From Candidatus Borrarchaeota archaeon (lineage in GTDB: Archaea > Asgardarchaeota > Sifarchaeia > Borrarchaeales > Borrarchaeaceae), in assembly GCA_016840315.1 (NCBI GenBank), contig JAEOSO010000002.1:1-40714 (forward strand): DNA of 40,714 nucleotides, given 5' to 3'. Within the stretch, counting starts at the first letter, position 1. Every line of letters starts with the position of its first letter. This document shows, one piece after another, positions 33,851 through 40,714 of the stretch. The notes beneath the pieces are model-generated. The model ran no database searches. It was not told where the DNA came from and saw only the letters and a program-made list of their open reading frames with translations. The translations under genes were made by a program, and so were the position numbers.

Positions 33851-33900
33851 TGGTGTTTAAATAGTTAATATAATTCCTCTTATCGAGGAATAAACCACCA
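33851..33900 (+). promoter_or_regulatory. nested inverted repeat with TATA-like box upstream of longin-like gene
   Basis: ATTCCTC at 33873-33879 pairs with GAGGAAT at 33885-33891 (7 bp, 5-nt loop). Flanking TGGTGTTTA at 33851-33859 pairs with TAAACCACCA at 33891-33900 with one bulged base. The sequence TTTAAATAG inside the left arm could act as a TATA box. The structure ends 54 nt before the start of the next gene, so it may be an operator or a leader structure. The rest of 33664-33954 is AT-rich and empty. Confidence 0.35.
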
Positions 33901-33954
33901 TTTGACTTTTTAACAAGAATTTAGTAGGCATTTTGGCACAAAGAGGCGACCTGT

Positions 33955-35256
33955 GTGAAGACAATAGAAAAGGTAAGACCTCGCGATTATGAAACATATG
34001 AATTTATAAGAGACTGTGGCATCACCGCCATTGTTTTACTTAAATTTGATCTAACTATGGGACCATATATTGCTTTTAAGGGACTATATGATCACAAAGT
34101 GCCTATTATAGCAGCTTTAGATAATCTAGAATATCTCGCGCAATTTTTTATTGGAATTTCAGGAACAGATATGGATTTCCTTGAAAAAAATGGAGAACGA
34201 ATTATTATAGCACAACAAACACATACAGTAGATGTTACCAATGTTACTGATGCTATACTCATCTGTATCGATCACTGGGTCTCGAAAACCGCTGCCCATA
34301 AATTTGCTACTGAATTATTAAAGAAATCACTTGCTGAACCTCAACTCCTTGAAGAAGAAATCACCCATCTTAAAGAAACTTCACCAAACTTGAAACTTGT
34401 GTTGAAAAATACTCTTAAAAAGGTGACTCTAGAGCGCCCTTTGCTCAAAAAGGCGAAAGAAAAGCAGAAAACAGTTAGCATGCTGCGGTTTAACAAGACA
34501 CCTTTTACCGCCTTTCAACAAAGAGAGATCAACGAGATTGAATTTAAGTTACGTGCTTTGAAAAAATCAATGTTTTTTCTTCAGGTAAACCTAGAAAACC
34601 TTAACATAGCCCATTTCTTCGATGTGTTCATTTCTCATATAGAGTTGAACAAAGATACAATATTTTCCATTAATATAAGCAAAAGGCAATCGAAATATGA
34701 TTTAAGTCTCACATTAGTTTTGCCCCCTAATCAAAGGAATTTCGTGGAACGCTTAGCAGGTGCCCTATCTATGGCAGGAATTTCCGTCTCCATCGTGCGG
34801 GAAACAGCTCTTGAAGATAGTTGGATACTCCCCTTAGGAATTACTCACGGCACCTCACTTAGAATCTCAAGAAAACACAAAGACTACATTCAGGTACTCA
34901 GTTCACCAGAAAACTTCATTTCACTATTTAGAAGTACATTTCTATCATCTCTCACTTTGACTACACTTCTCAACGCTATGGAGACGATGCAAACTACTAT
35001 TATTTGCCAAGGGATTAAAGAAAATAAAGTTGCCGTTGAAATAATATTAGTAAAACTACACCAAGAAAAAACAGAACTTGACAAATTCTGTTTGCCGAAA
35101 GAATTTGCGGAATATTTTACAAAAGTAAGAGGAAGACGTGCTTTGATCAATGTAGTAAAAAACCTATTATTAAGACATTGTACGAAAGGTATTAAAACCT
35201 CTTTACAAGAATTGACGGAATTCTTAGTTGGAGATATAACTGCTGAAAATAGCTGA
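33955..35256 (+). CDS. longin/roadblock-like domain protein, paralogue of the 15804 protein
   Basis: A 433-aa soluble protein. Residues about 18-125 repeat the domain seen at 15804: CGITAIVLLKFDLTMGPYIAFKGL, YLAQFFIGISGTDMDFLEKNGERIIIAQQ, DAILICIDHWVSKTAAHKFATELL. This is followed by a charged helical linker (KAKEKQKTV) and a ~230-residue C-terminal part of alternating strands and helices that I do not recognise (FSINISKRQSKYDLSLTLVLPP, ISVSIVRETALEDSWILPLGITHG). The start is GTG 33955. No GTPase gene is adjacent, unlike the 15804 copy. The shared N-terminal pattern suggests a sensor or GTPase-regulator domain, but this is inference. Confidence 0.65.
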   Translation: MKTIEKVRPRDYETYEFIRDCGITAIVLLKFDLTMGPYIAFKGLYDHKVPIIAALDNLEYLAQFFIGISGTDMDFLEKNGERIIIAQQTHTVDVTNVTDAILICIDHWVSKTAAHKFATELLKKSLAEPQLLEEEITHLKETSPNLKLVLKNTLKKVTLERPLLKKAKEKQKTVSMLRFNKTPFTAFQQREINEIEFKLRALKKSMFFLQVNLENLNIAHFFDVFISHIELNKDTIFSINISKRQSKYDLSLTLVLPPNQRNFVERLAGALSMAGISVSIVRETALEDSWILPLGITHGTSLRISRKHKDYIQVLSSPENFISLFRSTFLSSLTLTTLLNAMETMQTTIICQGIKENKVAVEIILVKLHQEKTELDKFCLPKEFAEYFTKVRGRRALINVVKNLLLRHCTKGIKTSLQELTEFLVGDITAENS

Positions 35257-35303
35257 AAAAGAATACCTATTTGTAAGTAATAAAGAAGTGCAAAACAAAA
35301 GTT

Positions 35304-35846
35304 TTAGTGATTACGCACATGTTTAAGAATATGTCCTGCTTCAGGAAGTATTAATCTTTCCATGGCTATTTTTACCGCATTTGGAGAACCAGGAAGACAA
35401 AAAATCACTTTATTCATAAATACTCCAGCTAATGCCCGGCTCAATATGGCTGCAGACCCGATCTCATCGAAACTAAGTTTTCGAAATAGTTCACCAAAAC
35501 CAGGCAGCGTTTTTTTTAGAAGAGGAGAAATCGCCTCAATAGTTACATCTCGAGTTGTAAGACCAGTTCCGCCAGTAAAAATCAGCAAATCTACATTATC
35601 TTGATGTCCATACTGCTTTAAGATGTCTTTGATATAATTGATTTCGTCAGGAACATATTCTATATTCACTACAGAATGCCCATATTCCTCTGCTAACGTT
35701 TTTATTAGATTTCCAGAAACATCATCAGTTTCGCCCGATGCTGTAAATTGATTATACCTTGAATCACTTACTATTATTGCACAAATGTTTAATTGTAGCG
35801 GCATATCTTTCCTATGGAGAGATGCCGTTGGTGGTTGTCCAGTCAT
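35304..35846 (-). CDS. moaB: molybdopterin adenylyltransferase-type protein MoaB
   Basis: Molybdenum cofactor biosynthesis protein of the MoaB/MogA family, which adenylates molybdopterin before metal insertion. The MPT-binding signature is LLIFTGGTGLTTRDVTIEAISPLLKKTLPGFGELFRKLSFDEIGSAAILSRALAG, with FCLPGSPNAVKIAME near the end. Length of 180 aa is typical; the first ~18 residues precede the usual start of the fold (LNICAIIVSDSRY). Its ATG overlaps the moaC stop by four bases (ATGA), so the two are translationally coupled. No moaA, moaD or moaE is in the window. Confidence 0.95.
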   Translation of the reverse strand: MTGQPPTASLHRKDMPLQLNICAIIVSDSRYNQFTASGETDDVSGNLIKTLAEEYGHSVVNIEYVPDEINYIKDILKQYGHQDNVDLLIFTGGTGLTTRDVTIEAISPLLKKTLPGFGELFRKLSFDEIGSAAILSRALAGVFMNKVIFCLPGSPNAVKIAMERLILPEAGHILKHVRNH

Positions 35847-36322
35847 TCAACAACCATCTCCCTCTTTATCTTTCTTACAACACGAATATCTTTCACTCGT
35901 GTAATCGGGTACTGCCCATCATCATCCTTTTCATATTTCTTCACCATGTCCCAAATATTCAATAACGCTGTTGCAGTAGCCATAAGTGCCTCCATCTCAA
36001 CTCCCGTACGTCCTATACTCTTAACGCGTCCTCTCGCTCTTATGCTGTTGGCACTTACTTCATATTCAACCGATACATTTGTTATTGGAATTGGATGACA
36101 AAATGGGATTAGTTCAGGTGTTTTCTTTGCAGATAATATTGCTGCAATCTCAGAAATACTAAATACATCTCCTTTGTCTACTTTTCCATCTTTTATCAAC
36201 TGAATCGTTTCAGGACTTAGAATAAGTTCTCCCTCGGCTAAAGCCTCTCGATAAACTTCCGATTTACTACCAACATCAATCATATGACTGTGAATTAAAA
36301 CCACCTCCAGCATGTCTGACAT
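35843..36322 (-). CDS. moaC: cyclic pyranopterin monophosphate synthase MoaC
   Basis: Converts 3',8-cyclo-7,8-dihydro-GTP to cyclic pyranopterin monophosphate, the second half of the first step of molybdopterin (Mo or W cofactor) synthesis. Conserved elements are MIDVGSKSEVYREALAEGEL, KGDVFSISEIAAILSAKKTPELIPFCHPIPITNVSVEYEV (catalytic His in CHP), GVEMEALMATATALLNIWDMVK and the terminal DIRVVRKIKRE. Length of 159 aa is standard. The first gene of the moaC-moaB pair. Confidence 0.96.
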   Translation of the reverse strand: MSDMLEVVLIHSHMIDVGSKSEVYREALAEGELILSPETIQLIKDGKVDKGDVFSISEIAAILSAKKTPELIPFCHPIPITNVSVEYEVSANSIRARGRVKSIGRTGVEMEALMATATALLNIWDMVKKYEKDDDGQYPITRVKDIRVVRKIKREMVVE

Positions 36323-36462
36323 CTAAAGGGCATTATCCTTGTCGCAAAACATTAGATTATTGAATTCTAGTTAAAATTCAGGCCAAATGATATTCATGAA
36401 GTTTGTTTTATTGCTTAATGAATTTGACCTTTGTATTTTTGGAATAAAATTAGTCATCGTCC

Positions 36463-39400
36463 TCATAAGATATTAATTTCATTATCGAAAAAAGAGGGAA
36501 TCGTTTGAACTTCTGATTGAAAGTTGATTAATGACGTATCCTTCTTTAAAATTTCTTTTTTAAGTGTCCATGCTATCATTTGATAAAAATTCTCATTTTG
36601 TTTAAGTTCTGATAATATCTTATAATCACTGAAAATGTATCTAAGAAGACAATATTTGATTCTAGAATGAACATCAAATTCTTTGAACTCATCAAGAAGA
36701 CGTTCTGGGTTAGATTTATTCTTATAATATCTAGAGAGAAACTGATCCGCAGTTGTTTTTGTCTTAATCTCCCAGGCACTGTTTCTAAAATCTTTGCAAT
36801 ACTCAATTGCCCCTTCTAAAGGGCATTTTTCACAAAAAAGTGCTTTTACCGCGTTTGCAAGATCTTTAACATGTTCAATTCTACCAGAGGTTGCTGTATC
36901 AGATGAATTCGAATAATTCAAAGTGTTAGGTGCTCGATTACTGTCCTCAATAACATCGTTCTCCATGAAATTGTTTACACGTACACGTGTAGGATATCTT
37001 AACGTCGGTGAAAAGACTAGGCATTCCTGCCGCCGCATCCTCTTCAGATAATTCACCTGCATCTCGTCTAAATTCATATATTTTTGAATACTTTCAGCAT
37101 CTTTCGTTAACTGAAATGAAATGATGGTATAACTATTTGCTAGACTGTTCTCTGCAAAAATAGGACGTGTTCCTACGAAGACAAATCCTACTCCATATGC
37201 ACGTAGTAAAATACTCAAATCCTCTGTCGGTGTTGCATCAATGCTCGTCTGTTTTTTGTACAGTTCAGGAACAAGAAACTGGCATTCTTCCACAATAATC
37301 AGGTTTCGTAGATTTTGCTGAAGTCCTCGTTTGATAGCATAATCTCCATATAATCGCACCAGAAAATTCATTAGAAACCGGATGTCATCTTTTGGCACGC
37401 GCCTAGATTGCATGTACCCTAGATCCACAATTACTTTCTTTTTGAGAAGATCATCAAGAGAGACATTCGACTTGTCTATTTCAAAAATTTTTTTCAAGGC
37501 TCCTCTCTTGAATTTCTCCAGTCTGTTATATAACGCGGTAACAGTTTTCTCTAGGAATGAGAATTTGTTCTTGTGTACTGTAGCATAGTTATCAAGAGCC
37601 TGTAAAAAGCCTTTAAACCCCTTAGTTCGGGCGGTGGGATCAGCAACATATTCATCCAGAACATCTTTAAGCACACGTTCCATTTGTACCGAAAGATCGA
37701 TATCCTGTTGGAACATTGTTGAATAAACTTCACGTATAAGGGAAAAGACTCTGTCTGCGTGCTCTTCAGGTGAAAAATCACAGGGATCAAAGAGATTTAT
37801 CCTCAATGGAGCGTATTCTGAACCTGGTGCCAACACTAATACATTACTACGTAAATTAGTTGGTAATTTGGATAGTAATTGTGTGTATTCTGATTTGTAA
37901 TCGAACATAATCCAATTAACATGTGGCGCTTTTCGTGATAGTTCCAATACCAAATTCTTTGTAAGACATGTCTTACCACTCCCGATTAGACCAAGGATTG
38001 TCATGCTTCGCCTTAAATCCTCAACTTTAAGTTTTAGAGGTTGCAATTCCTTCGCTCCACGAATCACTCGTCCGATATCAATACCATCTTCTACATCTGT
38101 TGCCTCGAATGGAATCTCAAAATCTGGAATGTATTCACTATCTATTCCCAAAATAGGTTTCTCAGGTAGATGGGTAAATGGCGAAAGTCGAAATATGCTC
38201 ATTTCCATTTCCTTTCCTACAGAAAGCCGTAATCCAGTTCGCTTGTACGCTCTTTTAAGTTTTCTTCCGCTCAGTGCAGATGTCTTTACACAATAGTGAG
38301 TCCCAGAATATATCGTATTTATAGAATTTTCGATATCCAGAGCTGCACGCTTACACACTTCTTCGTCCTTAGCGGATATCAATACGTATGCTGACACTTT
38401 TGTATAACCTGATCGCAGCCCAGCGGCATAATCCGATGCTTCCTGCCGCTTCTGATCGTCAATGAGAACATTTCTAAAACTACGATTACTTAGATATCCA
38501 TTTTCAGCTTCTTTTGCAATTTTCTCCAATTTTCCTTTCTTAATTTTTGCTTCCTTGAAATTCATTACAAAAGTTACCTCTACTTGAAGATTAAGGCAGT
38601 GCCGGATAAATCGGTCGTGTTGTGTCAACTCTCCATAAGCTTTGTGCTCAGGAAGGCCCTCTATGAGAATGATTGACGCATACCTTTGATCGTAAGAAAA
38701 TTCCTCTAAAAAGGTTCGTTTAACTTGAAGCAATGACTTATCACTTTCATGGCCTTTAATTTTTGGCAATAGAGTAATCATTCTTAATTCTCTTTCAGAC
38801 ACAGTTTCGTTATCAATCTCAAAAGAAAGCGATTCAAGTCCTCCTTTCATGCGAACATGAGCAGTTTGAGCAGTCTCTTTAGCTTTTTTCAGTCTTCGAC
38901 TTGTCCCAAAGACGTATCTTCGCACTTTGACGGTTCCATTTTCACCTATAGAAATTTCCTGTGCACCTTGCTGACATTTCTTTAGGTATGCCGCGATATC
39001 TTCATATTCATACTTTCTTATTCCAGTACTTTGAAAATTCTCTTGCAAAATAATTGGGCGTTGCGCACGACGAATGATTTCCCTAGGCAGACGGGTGATT
39101 TCTATTGCTTTAATAACGAGATATTTATCTCCAAGCAGAAGGAACGATAAAATGTCGAAGAACCAAGCAAGTTTTTGCAGAATATAAGGTAACGGAATTC
39201 TACGACGAAAAACAATTGTATCTGAACCGATAGAATGGAATTCGTATTCTGAAAAGATGTTTAAGACAAAAACAGAACAAAGAATGAACAAGGCAAAAGC
39301 AAAAAATAAAGAGTTATTTGCAAAATTTCTGCCCACGTTTAAAGGTGTAGAGGGAGATGTTAAAACTCTTTGGAAAAGGATGTATTTCAGAAAATAAAGT

Positions 39401-39600
39401 ATAAGATTTGAACAAATGGTAAAAATGAGTGTGCATATAATGATGGCCTCAAATTTCTCCTTTAAAGAGCCTTCTGAAAATCGCGAATGTTTTAGCACAA
39501 AATAGATAGAGATTAAGGAACAGAGAATAATTATAGGGAGTAAATATGAAAATCGAATAAACATGGCCCACAACCATTTCTCAAAACTAAACTGACTCAT
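36463..39600 (-). CDS. membrane-anchored HerA/VirB4-type ATPase
   Basis: A 1045-aa P-loop motor. Three membrane helices lie in the first ~115 residues (YLLPIIILCSLISIYFVL, IIICTLIFTICSNLILYFL, SLFFAFALFILCSVFVLNIF). Residues about 200-500 form the VirB4/TraC-like N-terminal domain (SAYVLISAKDEEVCKRAALDIENSI, MEMSIFRLSPFTHLPEKPILGID). The ATPase follows: Walker A LGLIGSGKTCLTKNL near 540, FDYKSEYTQLLSKL, Walker B LRNLIIVEECQFL near 766 (Glu-Glu instead of the usual Asp-Glu), and FVFVGTRPIFAENSLANSYTIISFQL. The C-terminal ~170 residues add a Cys cluster (CEKCPLEGAIEYC near 922), possibly metal-binding. By family knowledge such ATPases pump DNA or protein (conjugation, CedB-type DNA import, HerA resection). 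No pilus, relaxase or NurA gene is adjacent. Confidence 0.85.
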   Translation of the reverse strand: MSQFSFEKWLWAMFIRFSYLLPIIILCSLISIYFVLKHSRFSEGSLKEKFEAIIICTLIFTICSNLILYFLKYILFQRVLTSPSTPLNVGRNFANNSLFFAFALFILCSVFVLNIFSEYEFHSIGSDTIVFRRRIPLPYILQKLAWFFDILSFLLLGDKYLVIKAIEITRLPREIIRRAQRPIILQENFQSTGIRKYEYEDIAAYLKKCQQGAQEISIGENGTVKVRRYVFGTSRRLKKAKETAQTAHVRMKGGLESLSFEIDNETVSERELRMITLLPKIKGHESDKSLLQVKRTFLEEFSYDQRYASIILIEGLPEHKAYGELTQHDRFIRHCLNLQVEVTFVMNFKEAKIKKGKLEKIAKEAENGYLSNRSFRNVLIDDQKRQEASDYAAGLRSGYTKVSAYVLISAKDEEVCKRAALDIENSINTIYSGTHYCVKTSALSGRKLKRAYKRTGLRLSVGKEMEMSIFRLSPFTHLPEKPILGIDSEYIPDFEIPFEATDVEDGIDIGRVIRGAKELQPLKLKVEDLRRSMTILGLIGSGKTCLTKNLVLELSRKAPHVNWIMFDYKSEYTQLLSKLPTNLRSNVLVLAPGSEYAPLRINLFDPCDFSPEEHADRVFSLIREVYSTMFQQDIDLSVQMERVLKDVLDEYVADPTARTKGFKGFLQALDNYATVHKNKFSFLEKTVTALYNRLEKFKRGALKKIFEIDKSNVSLDDLLKKKVIVDLGYMQSRRVPKDDIRFLMNFLVRLYGDYAIKRGLQQNLRNLIIVEECQFLVPELYKKQTSIDATPTEDLSILLRAYGVGFVFVGTRPIFAENSLANSYTIISFQLTKDAESIQKYMNLDEMQVNYLKRMRRQECLVFSPTLRYPTRVRVNNFMENDVIEDSNRAPNTLNYSNSSDTATSGRIEHVKDLANAVKALFCEKCPLEGAIEYCKDFRNSAWEIKTKTTADQFLSRYYKNKSNPERLLDEFKEFDVHSRIKYCLLRYIFSDYKILSELKQNENFYQMIAWTLKKEILKKDTSLINFQSEVQTIPSFFDNEINIL

Positions 39601-39924
39601 TTCTCATCAATATCTTTCCAAGAATTCTCAATAAAACCTCCACGATTTTTAGTTTTAATCAAATAATATATGTATGTTAAAATTATTTAGTCTCTTCCTT
39701 GTTTTCTTTGAATTTAACGAAGAGAGAGATTCATAAACCGATGTAACGCAACCATATTGAAATGCATTCGACAGGAAAGCTTAGGCTTTTAAACCTAAAG
39801 GATCTTAAATAAGCGACATTTGATAGTTTACAAATTTCAAAAATGTAAAAATGTGTGCTAGACATTAGATAACTAAGAGAGATCCTGAGGATAACGCAAT
39901 CATTTGCTGAAAAGGGGTTGAATT
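39601..39924. other. divergent intergenic region between HerA/VirB4-like ATPase and nadM
   Basis: 324 nt without an ORF that I support. It should carry the promoters of both divergent genes; AATAATATATG near 39663-39673 is a TATA-like candidate for the ATPase side. I see no repeat or RNA gene. Confidence 0.5.
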
Positions 39925-40467
39925 ATGGAGAGACCAAAGCGCGGCTTGTACATTGGAAGATTTCAACCATTTCATAATGGACATCTTGAGGCTATAAAAT
40001 ATGTCTTAGAGCAGGTGGATGAACTCATCATTGGTATAGGATCAATTCAGGATAGTCACGGAATTAAGAATCCTTTTACAGCAGGTGAACGTCATTATAT
40101 GATACAAAGCGCACTTATTGAAGCAGGAATACCTCATGAAAAATTTTACATAATTTCTATACCTGATATAGATCGAAATGCGGTATGGCTAGCACACGTA
40201 CGTACTTTGTGCCCTCCTTTTGACATAGTATATTCAAATAATCAGTTAGTGGCTCGACTTACAAAAGAGTATGGAGAAACCGCCCAATTGGCAACGATCC
40301 CTTTTTTTAATAGAGTGTCATATTCTGCAACAGTAGTGCGTAGAAGGCTTCTCGAAGGGGAGAAGTGGGAAGATTTAGTTCCTCCTGCAGTTACAAGAAT
40401 TATAAAGGAAATTAACGGATTAAAACGCATACGGGATATTGACGCCAGTGAAGGAGATCTATTCTAG
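39925..40467 (+). CDS. nadM: nicotinamide-nucleotide adenylyltransferase, archaeal type
   Basis: Joins NMN and ATP to make NAD. The nucleotidyltransferase motif RGLYIGRFQPFHNGHLEAIKYVL (with GRFQPFHNGH) lies at the N-terminus; GSIQDSHGIKNPFTAGERHYMI, IPDIDRNAVWLAHV and the C-terminal substrate motif NRVSYSATVVRRRLLEGEKWEDLVP are all intact. At 180 aa it is standard for archaeal NadM. GGGGTT precedes ATG 39925. A strong hairpin follows the stop, so the gene is probably transcribed alone. Confidence 0.96.
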   Translation: MERPKRGLYIGRFQPFHNGHLEAIKYVLEQVDELIIGIGSIQDSHGIKNPFTAGERHYMIQSALIEAGIPHEKFYIISIPDIDRNAVWLAHVRTLCPPFDIVYSNNQLVARLTKEYGETAQLATIPFFNRVSYSATVVRRRLLEGEKWEDLVPPAVTRIIKEINGLKRIRDIDASEGDLF

Positions 40468-40507
40468 AACAAGTCAATCACCCCCTACCAAGTTAGGGGG
40501 CTTGTTT
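40468..40507 (+). terminator. hairpin terminator after nadM
   Basis: CCCCCTA at 40481-40487 pairs with TAGGGGG at 40494-40500 around a 6-nt loop; an outer stem AACAAG 40468-40473 with CTTGTT 40501-40506 extends it. It begins at the nadM stop and ends in a T-rich stretch. GC-rich hairpins of this strength are rare in this window. Confidence 0.55.
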
Positions 40508-40564
40508 CGTGAGGAACAAGAGTAATTGGTTGATTAGCCTAAGAGAGGTCGTGGTGAAAAACAC

Positions 40565-40714
40565 ATGACAGTATCTAAGTTATCAGCAGAGTTAAAGAAC
40601 ACACCAAAGGATGCTTCTCTAGTCCTTTGCTCTGTAAACGGTGGTTTAAACAGAGAGGAAACTCTCAGTGATCATCGTATAGTACTGACTGATAACCTTG
40701 GCGAAGAGAACCTA
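40565..40714 (+). CDS. unidentified protein, truncated by the window end
   Basis: Fifty codons of an open frame starting at ATG 40565, with GGTGA about ten bases upstream. The visible N-terminus MTVSKLSAELKNTPKD, then LVLCSVNGGLNREETLSDHRIV and LTDNLGEENL, looks like normal soluble protein, with a probable first strand (SLVLCSV) followed by a glycine-rich turn. I do not recognise the family from this fragment. Confidence 0.6.
   Translation, partial: MTVSKLSAELKNTPKDASLVLCSVNGGLNREETLSDHRIVLTDNLGEENL

Overview
The window is a chromosomal segment of an archaeon with AT-rich DNA. Archaeal markers seen directly are the large subunit of DNA polymerase D, exosome subunits Rrp41 and Rrp42, RNA polymerase subunits D and N, ribosomal proteins S9, L13 and L18e, Sec61-beta, the HTH/CTP-dependent riboflavin kinase, archaeal-type NMN adenylyltransferase, translin and geranylgeranyl reductase. 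An Arf-like small GTPase, a roadblock/LC7 protein and two related longin-like proteins suggest the Asgard lineage, as does the presence of SepRS outside a visible methanogenesis locus. That placement is inference. I see no rRNA, tRNA, CRISPR array or prophage.

Layout. 0-5 kb: a ClpP-like peptidase at the left edge, small unknown genes, a roadblock protein, an HhH-MutS ATPase, and a ~400-bp degenerate IS200/IS605-type element without its genes (4421-4816). 5-15 kb: riboflavin kinase/regulator, an SF1 helicase, SepRS (indirect Cys-tRNA synthesis), an endonuclease V with altered catalytic residues, rpoN, rrp41-rrp42, and the convergent operon rpoD-rpl18e-rpl13-rps9. 15.2-18.8 kb: a compact cassette of Arf-like GTPase, longin-like protein, corrinoid protein and UroD-type methyltransferase-like protein, which becomes much richer in GC than its surroundings. 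19-25 kb: rRNA/tRNA m5C methyltransferase, flippase and GT39-type glycosyltransferase (cell-surface glycans), a MazG-like hydrolase, a zinc-ribbon protein with a Pro/Glu repeat tail, and Sec61-beta. 25-41 kb: PolD large subunit, a four-CBS protein, a membrane-anchored protein, geranylgeranyl reductase, translin, a second longin-like protein, moaC-moaB, a large membrane HerA/VirB4-like ATPase, nadM, and the start of an unknown gene.

The most unusual observation is in rrp41. The otherwise well-conserved gene is interrupted by exactly 33 nt carrying an in-frame TGA. Removing these 33 nt restores the family consensus (FSVDERK or FSVEERK), and the flanks fold into helices with 3-nt bulges near both proposed junctions, resembling the bulge-helix-bulge motif cut by archaeal splicing endonuclease. 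This is a candidate mini-intron in a protein-coding mRNA. The second is the GTPase/longin/corrinoid/methyltransferase cassette, which may couple a small-GTPase switch to corrinoid methyl transfer. Inside it a 62-bp tandem duplication creates a 21-codon leader ORF that mimics the N-terminus of the corrinoid protein.
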